Assembly: GCF_001274635.1 (NCBI RefSeq)
Contig: NZ_LBGV01000001.1
Span: 1,302,001 to 1,366,000, forward strand
Direction: 5' to 3'
DNA: 64,000 nucleotides
From: Persicobacter sp. CCB-QB2
Lineage (GTDB): Bacteria; Bacteroidota; Bacteroidia; Cytophagales; Cyclobacteriaceae
This document shows, one piece after another, positions 1 to 7,223 of this stretch (positions are counted from its first letter, which is position 1; each line of letters starts with the position of its first letter). The notes beneath the pieces are model-generated. The model was given only the letters and a program-made list of their open reading frames with translations. It did not search any database and was not told the DNA's origin. The translations under genes were made by a program, and so were the position numbers.

Positions 1-1035
1 CTGCCGGATGATATTTTGGTGAAGCCTTTGGAAGAACTGGCTTTGAAACCCACGGACTTCAGTCCGATGGTGGCGGATATTTCCAAAGAAAACCTTCGTT
101 TTAAGAAAGAATTATTAGCAGGTAAAAAGCCAAATCAATTGCGCCAGAAAGGAGCTGTGGACAGCTTCCTTTTTTATCAAAAAGGGGCACTTCGGCTGGA
201 GCAATATTTTGCTTATTCGGCAATTGACCGTCCTCATTTCCAAATGTCAATTACTAAAAGTATGACGGCTCTGGCGGTAGGCCTGGCTTTGGAGGAAGGG
301 ATTTTCCATTCGGTGGAAGACCCTGTTTTGAAATATTTTCCTTTTGATCAGGGAGAGTTGCCTGAAGCTGCATTCCAAATCAAGATGAAAGATGCACTCA
401 CGATGCAATCTGGTATTCGACTACCGAAAAATTTTAAACCCGCCACAGTAAAGGAAGATTTAGAGCTTTGGCGTCAGATTTTTAAGGAGGCAGAATACCA
501 TCCAGCTGGAACCACTTACAAATATCAGGGGATTGATCCGTCCTTGTTCAGTTCCGCCCTTTATCTGCAGACCGGGAAAACCATGGAAGAATATTTACAT
601 GAAAAATTATTGATGCCAATGGGCATTAAAGCTGCTTTTTCAACCACCCCACAAGGGATGACCAAAGCCCCCGCAGGAATGGATCTTACCTCCAGGGATA
701 TGCTAAAATTAGGAATTTTAGTTTTAGAGCAGGGGAAATTTGCAGAACATCAGTTTCTATCTTCCTCCTGGATAAAGGAAATGACGGACGCATATGCTCA
801 AAATGGAAAAAATGAATACGGATATTTTTGGTGGCGCCATGTTGAGCGTTATAATGAAAAGGAGATTGCAGTTATTTCTGCGCGGGGAGCGGGAGGACAG
901 TTTATTTTTATTTTGCCGGAATTTGAGGCGATCTGTATTTTTACCTCCTATGGCACGCGGAAACCATTTCAATATTTATCTCAGGAAATTATTCCCATAT
1001 TGGCCGGGGGGAAAAACTCCCGGAATCTCCATTAA
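1..1035 (+). CDS. Serine beta-lactamase-like hydrolase (class C/PBP4* family), 5' end outside window
   Basis: The reading frame is open to the left edge, so the true start lies upstream; the first in-window start-like codon is a TTG at 16. The protein fits the beta-lactamase (PF00144) family of serine hydrolases. An S-x-x-K nucleophile motif (SITK, coded near 247) is followed by the usual helix, and a YxG-type second motif (KYQGIDP) and a late GAGGQ segment match the third active-site strand. Family members include esterases, D-aminopeptidases and penicillin-binding-like enzymes, so the substrate cannot be given. The stop codon at 1033-1035 lies inside an 18-bp perfect palindrome. The gene is followed by an insertion sequence. 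The family call is firm; function and localisation are unknown because the N-terminus is missing. Confidence 0.85.
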   Translation: MPDDILVKPLEELALKPTDFSPMVADISKENLRFKKELLAGKKPNQLRQKGAVDSFLFYQKGALRLEQYFAYSAIDRPHFQMSITKSMTALAVGLALEEGIFHSVEDPVLKYFPFDQGELPEAAFQIKMKDALTMQSGIRLPKNFKPATVKEDLELWRQIFKEAEYHPAGTTYKYQGIDPSLFSSALYLQTGKTMEEYLHEKLLMPMGIKAAFSTTPQGMTKAPAGMDLTSRDMLKLGILVLEQGKFAEHQFLSSSWIKEMTDAYAQNGKNEYGYFWWRHVERYNEKEIAVISARGAGGQFIFILPEFEAICIFTSYGTRKPFQYLSQEIIPILAGGKNSRNLH

Positions 1036-1047
1036 CAATTGTTAATG
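1030..1047. promoter_or_regulatory. 18-bp perfect palindrome, possible operator (copy 1)
   Basis: CATTAACAATTGTTAATG is a perfect inverted repeat with no loop and no following T-run, so it looks like a protein-binding site more than a terminator. The identical 18-mer occurs at 5566-5583, in front of the intact isochorismatase-family gene. Here it lies in front of the decayed copy of the same gene, with an insertion sequence in between. Operator function is an inference from this shared position. Confidence 0.5.
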
Positions 1048-1098
1048 CAGGGTATTTCATTTTCTGCCTAATTGGGAATAAATCAAATTAATGGAAAA

Positions 1099-2263
1099 TA
1101 GGGCAAACGCATCAAGTTAAAAACTATTGAGAAATTGGTTTATTTTTGCCCTATGAATACACCCACGACTATTTTTTCAGGAGTAGAAGACCCTCGCCAA
1201 GAGTGGAGATGTCTTCATCCATTAGAAAATATCCTTTTTATCGCCTTAGCAACAATGATTTGTAATGGCGAAGATTTTGAAGATATGGTAATTTTCGGAG
1301 AGCAAAATTATGAATGGCTAGCCGAGTGCCTTGATTTATCGAATGGTATCCCATCTCATGATACCTTTAATCGAGTTCTACAAAGATTACGACCAGACTC
1401 ATTGCTGAATAGTCTCAAAGAAGATGGGCAACAATTACTGGACGTTGTAAATGAAAAGCAGGTGATTTTAGATGGGAAAAAATTAAGGGGAGTTTCTCCA
1501 AATCAAAAAGGGAATAAAGGTTTATACATATTAAGTGCTTGGGTTGGTGAAAATAATATTTGCATAGGCCAACAAAAGGTTAAAAATAAAAGCAACGAAA
1601 TTACAGCCATTCCTGAATTACTTGATAGCATAGAATTGGCCGGCGCTACGGTGAGTATTGATGCGATAGGGTGTCAAAGGGAGATTGCTCAAAAAATAAC
1701 ACAAGATTGTGATGCTCAATACTTTCTTTCGCTTAAAAAAAACCAGAGGAACAGTTATCAGATTGTTGAAGATGCATTCCGCTTCCACAATCCTAGCAAA
1801 TTTGACTTAATGATTGAAGAAGGGCATGGAAGAAAAGAAGAACGTAAATGCACTATAATTTCAATGGCATCTTTGCCGGAAGAGGAGCAATTAACTGGTT
1901 GGGAAGGGCTAAAAACTATTGTTAAGATTGAGAGTAATCGAAATGTTAAAGGGAAGGAAAGTAAGCAGGTTAGATTCTACATGAGTTCTGAAGAAATTTC
2001 AGATCCAAAATACTACAATTTATTGGCAAGAGGACATTGGAGCATAGAGAATCAACTGCACTGGCATTTGGATGTGACATTTAATGAGGATGCTTGTAGA
2101 GCCAGAAAGGATCATTCCGCTGAAAACTTAAATATCCTCCGAAAAATCGCACTGCAGAGAATTTCTAGAATGGATGATAAACTCAGTAAGAAAAAGAGGA
2201 GATACAAGGCTTCAATGGATCATAACTACCTTATATCCATCATCTCCTGATGCGTTTGCCCTA
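1099..2263 (+). mobile_element. Complete ISAs1-family insertion sequence
   Basis: The element has perfect 16-bp terminal inverted repeats (TAGGGCAAACGCATCA at 1099-1114 and its reverse complement at 2248-2263). A 9-bp direct repeat, AATGGAAAA, flanks it at 1090-1098 and 2264-2272; it can be read as 10 bp if the terminal T/A is assigned to the target. The single transposase gene ends inside the right inverted repeat. Intact ends, an intact gene and identical target duplications indicate a recent insertion. It landed just before or at the start of a now-decayed isochorismatase-family gene. Confidence 0.92.
1153..2250 (+). CDS. ISAs1-family transposase (DDE)
   Basis: The protein of about 365 aa matches the ISAs1/H-repeat transposase family in length and order: an N-terminal DDE_Tnp_1-associated domain (HPLENILFI and the SHDTFNR region), then a DDE domain. 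Candidate acidic residues are the Asp in ILDGKKLRG, the Asp in VSIDAIGCQ, and the Glu in the SIENQLHWHLDV segment followed by NEDACR, a hallmark of the family. I chose ATG at 1153; an in-frame TTG at 1135 is also possible but adds a short unlikely extension. The frame is unbroken and the stop TGA (2248-2250) overlaps the right inverted repeat, so the element is probably active. Confidence 0.93.
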   Translation: MNTPTTIFSGVEDPRQEWRCLHPLENILFIALATMICNGEDFEDMVIFGEQNYEWLAECLDLSNGIPSHDTFNRVLQRLRPDSLLNSLKEDGQQLLDVVNEKQVILDGKKLRGVSPNQKGNKGLYILSAWVGENNICIGQQKVKNKSNEITAIPELLDSIELAGATVSIDAIGCQREIAQKITQDCDAQYFLSLKKNQRNSYQIVEDAFRFHNPSKFDLMIEEGHGRKEERKCTIISMASLPEEEQLTGWEGLKTIVKIESNRNVKGKESKQVRFYMSSEEISDPKYYNLLARGHWSIENQLHWHLDVTFNEDACRARKDHSAENLNILRKIALQRISRMDDKLSKKKRRYKASMDHNYLISIIS

Positions 2264-2264
2264 A

Positions 2265-2830
2265 ATGGAAAATGAAAAAGTAGTGATTTATGTTATTTGT
2301 TATTGGGTAGGCCAAGCCCCTGCTCAAAATACCGCCCTATTGGTGATTGATTTGCAAACTATTTTCCTGAAGGAAGATTCCCTATTCATGTGGATTTGGC
2401 CGCAGTGGAGATTTTCTTTGAAGCCATTCATAAGCAGGAGCGAAATTTTTGCCGAAGCGGACAGTACTTTAATATTTTATGTGCTGAATGAATGGCATTC
2501 GCCTTTAGTCCGGATTCAATCCTCTTTTAGCTGCAAGGAGGGAAAAATGAAGGAATAGCCTCCTGTTTCGAGTTTTTTCCAATGAAGCAGATGAATGAGG
2601 AGAAAGCAATATTGCCCAAATTTGAGCTAAAAAAATCAGCAGGAATGTATTGAGTTGATGATAAATCAGATAAGGTGAATTACTTAATTTAGTGGTGAAT
2701 AATTCGGGTTAAAAATTGGATTGCCGGAAATGTATCAAAGGCAGATGCGGAGGGGGTATGGCTTGATGATCGCTTAATGTTTTGTGCCGATCAGTTTTAT
2801 AGCTTTCAGGACGCGAAACCAATTTAGGAG
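2265..2830 (+). pseudogene. Decayed, truncated isochorismatase-family hydrolase (paralogue of the gene at 5631)
   Basis: The sequence after the insertion sequence aligns with the intact gene at 5631-6221. The signal-peptide part is out of frame and its ATG-AAA-AAG start is followed by TAG TGA. The mature N-terminus (TALLVIDLQ, then FLKEDS) is readable. After WHSPL the gene is interrupted by a 202-bp repeat at 2508-2709. Homology resumes with NWIAGNVSKADAEGVWLDDRL-like coding at about 2713 and ends near 2825. The catalytic-cysteine region is missing; a group II intron 3' fragment follows instead. It therefore carries nonsense, frameshift, insertion and 3' truncation damage and cannot encode an active enzyme. 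Its upstream region, left of the IS, shares the palindrome of the intact copy. Confidence 0.85.
2508..2709 (+). repeat. MITE-like interspersed repeat, copy A (inside the pseudogene)
   Basis: This 202-bp segment interrupts the isochorismatase-like reading frame. It shares a core (TTTAGCTG, GGGAAAAATGAAG, TTTCGAGTTTTTTCCAA, CAGATGAATGA) and a right end GTGAATAATTCGGGT with copies at 30627-30844 and 37938-38158. The right end is complementary to the left end of the best copy (CCCGGATTATTCATG), so the family has imperfect terminal inverted repeats. A TA dinucleotide flanks both ends, a likely target duplication. No transposase is encoded. In this copy the left inverted repeat is shortened. Confidence 0.75.
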
Positions 2831-2898
2831 GAACCGTATGCGGGAAATCTGCTTGTACGGATCTGTGAGGGAGCGTGGAGATAACGAACCGCTCTTCT
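2831..2898 (+). ncRNA. Group II intron 3' remnant (domain V/VI-like)
   Basis: Positions 2831-2863 fold like group II intron domain V: a lower stem GAACCGTAT / TGTACGGATC, a 2-nt bulge and an upper stem capped by a GAAA loop. The closest canonical form starts GAGCCGTAT and ends GTACGGTTC; here the catalytic AGC triad reads AAC, so it is degenerate. A second stem, GAGCG (2871-2875) with CGCTC (2890-2894), fits domain VI and has unpaired adenines before the 3' strand. No intron-encoded reverse transcriptase or 5' end is present. I read this as the leftover 3' end of an intron, not an active one. Confidence 0.65.
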
Positions 2899-2914
2899 CG
2901 GAAATCCGGCCGGC

Positions 2915-5215
2915 TTAAGCTTGGTGGAATAATTGATTAATAATACTGACCGTTTCTGATGCGGCTATTTTTGGCTGAAGAGCCGTATCAGAAATGCCCG
3001 AAACGACACGAGTAATATCATGGTCGATTTCACCTTTAGCCCAAAGGTCTTTACTCGAAACAGTTAAATAGGCGGAGAAATTATGATGTCCGGAGCCGGG
3101 GCGTTCTCCAATAATGTGAATGATCCCACGCTTTTCTTGCTGTTTTCCTGCCTCACCAAAAATATATTGTCCACAGTGATAGCCTGCCCTTACACGTCCA
3201 TTTTTGATGATGACAGGCTGTTTGCTCAAGTGGTAATTATTAACCGCCAATTCATTTTGCAAATGTTCCAAATAAGGAAATAGATGCCCATCATCCATGA
3301 TGGCCCGGGCGTTTAAGCCATCCGAAATAATGATCTGAATTTCGGGACTTTCGCCTTTCCAACTCGATCGCATTTCTCGTAAAGCGCTTAGCGATTGACT
3401 CGTTATTTTTTCTCCACTCTCCGGATGGTAAACATAGTCCTTTCGGTCAGTTGAAACTGTAAATACCCTCAAAGCAGCAGGGATGGATAAAACAAAATCA
3501 GCATTCATTTCTGTCCAAATGCTCACTTTTGCATCCTGGTATAAACTTTCTACTTCCGCAGCTAAGCCGGGATTTAAATCCCAATAATGTTTACCATAAC
3601 CTTCTGCAATATTCACACCTCTTGATTTGATGCGCTCAATGGCGGCTTGGCCTTCGGCATAAATATCCTCTTTACTTCGGTGATCGTTCTTTTGCTTACA
3701 ATATTGATAATACACCCAAATTGGATCTCCAAAGTGCTTTGTAGGCTGATTGTCCTCGTCAATAATTTCCAAATCTTTAAAAAATTGCCATATGGTATCC
3801 TCGACCTTATAATTGAATTTTTCCCGTACCCGTATATGGTCACTGAAGGAAGTAGTCAGGTAGCTTAACATGGGGTCATTTTTAGTCGGTAAGGCCATGA
3901 AATAGGCCGGATTGGCGGGCATAATTTCATCGATGCACCAGTTCAAATCGTCCAGGTCGATGTCCATATGCAGGGTGGAACAGATGTCGAGACCGATGGT
4001 TAAGCCGTGAAGTTTTCCCATCGTAATATCTTCCAAACAACATCGGACTAATTGTTCCTTGGTTCGGAAAACCTCAGGGCCAATAAAGCCGGCCACATTA
4101 TTCAAAAAGGAGGTAGGAGGGTGCTGGTCATTTTGTGACATATAGGTTTTCAGGGCCCTTAGAAAGCCATATTTTCGCGCTTCATGGATCACCATATCAA
4201 AACCTTCTCCATGTCCGTTGGTGAAATCGGCTCCCTGCCCCGTTTCAATATATAAGCCATATTGACCATTGCGCTGCTTCGCATATCGGATCATTTTTTC
4301 AATGGTCACATCAAAAGTTTGATTCGCTTCGACGGTTCCAGCAAGACTTTGAAACCAAATGCCAGTGCTGCCCGGATGCTCTTGCTCCACCTTCGCTTGA
4401 ATGTCGATATGGGAAAGCACACAATTGGGCATTTGCTCCTGAAGCCTGAAGGTTTTTAGAACATCATAAAGTGCGGCTTCAATTTTGGCGACCGAATCCG
4501 GATTACTGGAAACGGGATTGGTGCCTAAAAGTAAATCGCCTACGGCAAAGGACCAGGCATTGAATACCTGCCAAATGATGTCCTCCGTATTATCTGTTGG
4601 AGAATTCGGTTGCACACGCGCCCCTAAATATCCTTTGCTACCAATTTTACTGTTGGGCAAAACATTGAAAATTTTACTGCCGGTTTGGAGGAGTTCCTGA
4701 TTGCTCATGAGTTTGACTACACAAGCGATCACATCACTACTCAGATAGGGCATTACCGCTTTTACGGCCTGTTCATCTTCCTCAAGGATAAAAGCTTTGA
4801 GGTCGCCCATCGTCCAGTCCTGATATTTTTCATCGTATAAGGTGGTCTTTTGGATCAATCGATATAAATTATCCTCGAAAATGGGATGTTGAACCAGCGA
4901 CCCAATTTTAGTATTGGAGAGTAATTTTCTTGCTGTTGCCCGCTGTTGTGGATTTTCAGCAGCGATGCCCAGTAGGTCATCTCCTTCCTTAAATTCATTG
5001 GCCGCCCCTAATAGTTTTTTGTATAGGTCAGCATCAAATTGACCAGCAGTTTGTGTGATATAGGAAAATAGATCTTCTTCCGTAGGAGAAGGCTGAATAT
5101 TCCTATAGGGCGGTTTTTGCCCAAAGGCATCCAAACAGCTGAAACTACTAAAGGCAAAGTAAAGGCCGAACTTTTTGGATTGCGCTAAAAATTGCTTGCG
5201 GGAGATGAGCTTCAT
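2915..5215 (-). CDS. eutBC: Ethanolamine ammonia-lyase, fused large (EutB) and small (EutC) subunits
   Basis: The 766-aa protein joins an EutB-like domain (about residues 60-500) to an EutC-like domain (about 520-766). The enzyme is adenosylcobalamin-dependent and splits ethanolamine into acetaldehyde and ammonia. Residues known from the enterobacterial enzyme are kept: the Arg and Gln of GARVQPN (Arg160, Gln162), the Asn of GTNPV (Asn193), the Glu of YIETGQGAD (Glu287) and the Asp of GLDICSTLH (Asp362). The EutC part keeps ISDGLNA, GRVRAGYHCG and IIGERPGSGH. The N-terminus is unusual: MKLISRKQFLAQSKKF followed by a hydrophobic stretch ending near AFGQ resembles a Tat or Sec leader (SRKxFL instead of SRRxFL). 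No eutA, shell or aldehyde-dehydrogenase genes are nearby. The family call is very firm; export is inferred. Confidence 0.92.
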   Translation of the reverse strand: MKLISRKQFLAQSKKFGLYFAFSSFSCLDAFGQKPPYRNIQPSPTEEDLFSYITQTAGQFDADLYKKLLGAANEFKEGDDLLGIAAENPQQRATARKLLSNTKIGSLVQHPIFEDNLYRLIQKTTLYDEKYQDWTMGDLKAFILEEDEQAVKAVMPYLSSDVIACVVKLMSNQELLQTGSKIFNVLPNSKIGSKGYLGARVQPNSPTDNTEDIIWQVFNAWSFAVGDLLLGTNPVSSNPDSVAKIEAALYDVLKTFRLQEQMPNCVLSHIDIQAKVEQEHPGSTGIWFQSLAGTVEANQTFDVTIEKMIRYAKQRNGQYGLYIETGQGADFTNGHGEGFDMVIHEARKYGFLRALKTYMSQNDQHPPTSFLNNVAGFIGPEVFRTKEQLVRCCLEDITMGKLHGLTIGLDICSTLHMDIDLDDLNWCIDEIMPANPAYFMALPTKNDPMLSYLTTSFSDHIRVREKFNYKVEDTIWQFFKDLEIIDEDNQPTKHFGDPIWVYYQYCKQKNDHRSKEDIYAEGQAAIERIKSRGVNIAEGYGKHYWDLNPGLAAEVESLYQDAKVSIWTEMNADFVLSIPAALRVFTVSTDRKDYVYHPESGEKITSQSLSALREMRSSWKGESPEIQIIISDGLNARAIMDDGHLFPYLEHLQNELAVNNYHLSKQPVIIKNGRVRAGYHCGQYIFGEAGKQQEKRGIIHIIGERPGSGHHNFSAYLTVSSKDLWAKGEIDHDITRVVSGISDTALQPKIAASETVSIINQLFHQA

Positions 5216-5630
5216 GCGGGATATGGTTGGTAGACTATTAATTTACAAAAACATTTATTCTTTTCTTAGGTGCAAAGTGTTGAGGTACATCTTTTTAAAT
5301 AGGCTTTCGGAAATAGGGTATAAAGTTCTAACCAGCATGAGGTACTACTAAGTTTAAAAAATCTATCCCATAAATTTAATTCAAATACCTACCAGGGCGA
5401 TTACGGATGTTTTTTTCCACCAGAATCAGGGGAGCTTAACTTCCTGTGATTCCACTTCAGGAAAGTGATATTTTACCAGTGCATTATCTGGTGTGGAAGT
5501 TCTGGTATGCGGGTGTATGGAGTGAAAATCTCTCCCAATATCAAAAAGATCAATTTGTACACCACCATTAACAATTGTTAATGCGCTAAACTTTTTTTTC
5601 CATTTACTTGTGCGCGTATCAAAATAGTTA
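5216..5630. other. Divergent intergenic region between eutBC and the isochorismatase-family gene
   Basis: This 415-bp gap holds the divergent promoters of the two genes. The only clear element is the palindrome at 5566-5583. I looked for a cobalamin riboswitch because eutBC is B12-dependent, and saw no convincing B12-box or structured leader. Confidence 0.6.
5566..5583. promoter_or_regulatory. 18-bp perfect palindrome, possible operator (copy 2)
   Basis: CATTAACAATTGTTAATG ends 47 bp before the start codon of the isochorismatase-family gene, a typical operator position. It is identical to 1030-1047, and the similarity continues only briefly outside the palindrome. The neighbouring bases have diverged more than the 18-mer itself, which suggests it is constrained. 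Confidence 0.55.
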
Positions 5631-6221
5631 ATGATGAAAAAGTGGTGTTTTATCTTCCTTTGCCTATGTATGTGCTCGATTAAGCTGGTCGCACAGGAAT
5701 CTGCCTTATTAGTGATCGATGTTCAAAGCAATTTCCTTCGGGAAGATTCCCCCATGCATGTGGAGCTGTCCTCTATATCGACCTTCTTCGAGGGGATTAA
5801 TGGGCTGGAATACCAATTTTCCCAAAAGGATAGTACTTTGGTTTTTTATGTAGTAAATGAATGGCATGCCCCCATTAAAAACTGGATGACCGGAAATGTC
5901 TCCAAAGCAGGTGAAGCAGGAGTGGAGCTGGATGATCGCTTGCTGTTGTGTTCTGATCAGCTTTATTCCAAATCTAAAGGCGATGCGCTGTCCAATTCAG
6001 CATTGAAAGAGGCACTTATGGAAAGGCAAATCGAGCAAGTAGTCGTGGTAGGCTTATTTGCAGAAGGCTGTGTCAGGAAAACAGTAAAGTCGTTGGTCAG
6101 GCATGGTTATAAGGTCACCATTCCATCCGCTGCCATCGCCTCCAAAAATGGAAAGAAAAAGGAGAAAGCCCTTCGTCAATTGGAAGCACATTCTCCTTTT
6201 GTAAATGTAATATGGGAATAG
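5631..6221 (+). CDS. Secreted isochorismatase-family cysteine hydrolase
   Basis: The 196-aa protein begins with a Sec signal peptide (MMKKWCFIFLCLCMCS, cleavage probably near LVAQ/ES). The isochorismatase-like fold follows. The Asp of ALLVIDVQ, a Lys in the YSKSKGDALSNSAL segment and the Cys of VVGLFAEGCVRKT fit the Asp-Lys-Cys triad of this family, which includes nicotinamidases, N-carbamoylsarcosine amidases and isochorismatases. A secreted form is unusual, and the substrate is unknown. A tandem ATG ATG makes the start uncertain by one codon. The gene ends 2 bp from the convergent gene at 6224. A decayed paralogue lies at 2265-2830, so the locus was once duplicated around eutBC. Confidence 0.85.
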   Translation: MMKKWCFIFLCLCMCSIKLVAQESALLVIDVQSNFLREDSPMHVELSSISTFFEGINGLEYQFSQKDSTLVFYVVNEWHAPIKNWMTGNVSKAGEAGVELDDRLLLCSDQLYSKSKGDALSNSALKEALMERQIEQVVVVGLFAEGCVRKTVKSLVRHGYKVTIPSAAIASKNGKKKEKALRQLEAHSPFVNVIWE

Positions 6222-6223
6222 GT

Positions 6224-6991
6224 CTATTCTCCTTTCCAGTCCAAATAATTGACATCAATCTGGACATTCATCATTTCGCCCATTTTGACACTTTGTCGAC
6301 TGGAGGCAGGCCAGTAACGACCATTGGTTTTTTCAAATTGAAAATTCACCGTGGAGGTCATGTTTGGGGTCGCCATATTGATTTTCTCCAGGAACAGCCA
6401 TTGGTCTAATTGTAAAGTCCTAATTTGGGCAAATATACTGGTGCCATCCGGCATGCTGGAGTTTACACTAATGCTGGAATAATCCTGCGTGATCGAGATC
6501 TCATCATTTTGCATTTCCTTTTCCAGGCTTACCTGAATGCCATTTTCAATGTCTTTAATTTTGGTTTTATTCGCGGGAGCATCCAGAAAGTCGGTCATGA
6601 AATATTCTTTTATCAGCACAAAAGCACCTTCCGCTGCCTGCAGGTAACCGGCTTTCATTTGGCCAAGGCCCTCAATTTCATTTTCGGCAATATCTAATTC
6701 AGAAAGTTCGAATTGGCTTTCCTGGCTAAGCAAGTCATAGTGAATTTTTACGGTAAGGTTTTGCAATTGGCTGGCCACTACATCTTCTCCCTCCGCCAAA
6801 TACTTCGGAGCAAGCTTAGCGAAAAGTTGTGCGACTTCCGGTATATAGACTTTAAAGCTGATTTCCTTTTGAAGGTCCCGATCAAGGCGATAAAATTTTT
6901 CATTGATCTCTGTGATCGAAGGTTGCTGGGCAAAAGCGGGAATGTCGGTTAACCAAAGGGCGGTGATAAGGAAAGCGATATTTTTAAACAT
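6224..6991 (-). CDS. Secreted protein of unknown function
   Basis: I do not recognise a family. The 255-aa product has a clear Sec signal peptide (hydrophobic residues 4-17, cleavage near AFAQ/Q). The mature part is acidic, mixed alpha/beta in appearance, without cysteines or repeats. The middle (about 60-120) is Leu/Glu-rich, and the C-terminal half (about 140-250) alternates polar and hydrophobic residues like a beta-rich domain, resembling outer-membrane lipoprotein-sorting-type periplasmic domains in pattern only. It is convergent with the isochorismatase-family gene and stands alone on its strand. Confidence 0.7.
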   Translation of the reverse strand: MFKNIAFLITALWLTDIPAFAQQPSITEINEKFYRLDRDLQKEISFKVYIPEVAQLFAKLAPKYLAEGEDVVASQLQNLTVKIHYDLLSQESQFELSELDIAENEIEGLGQMKAGYLQAAEGAFVLIKEYFMTDFLDAPANKTKIKDIENGIQVSLEKEMQNDEISITQDYSSISVNSSMPDGTSIFAQIRTLQLDQWLFLEKINMATPNMTSTVNFQFEKTNGRYWPASSRQSVKMGEMMNVQIDVNYLDWKGE

Positions 6992-7223
6992 AAATCTTCT
7001 GTCTTTGTGGCAAAATACAGTTTTTAGGCCAAGCTTAAATGGAAATCAAATGAAAATTGAGCAAGTGTCCGGGCTTTTCCTGATTTTATAGGGAGTGAGG
7101 TTGTTTTTGTGTTATTCTTGAATTCAGTGCGGTTTTTATGGGGAAAAGCGAAATATTTATTGCATTATTTCATCTTAATGGCTTCCTTTTGGTTGGATTA
7201 TAAATGAATTAAATACCGAATAT

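Noticed and set aside
5216-5630. Cobalamin riboswitch before eutBC
   Set aside because: No B12-box or typical structure was seen.
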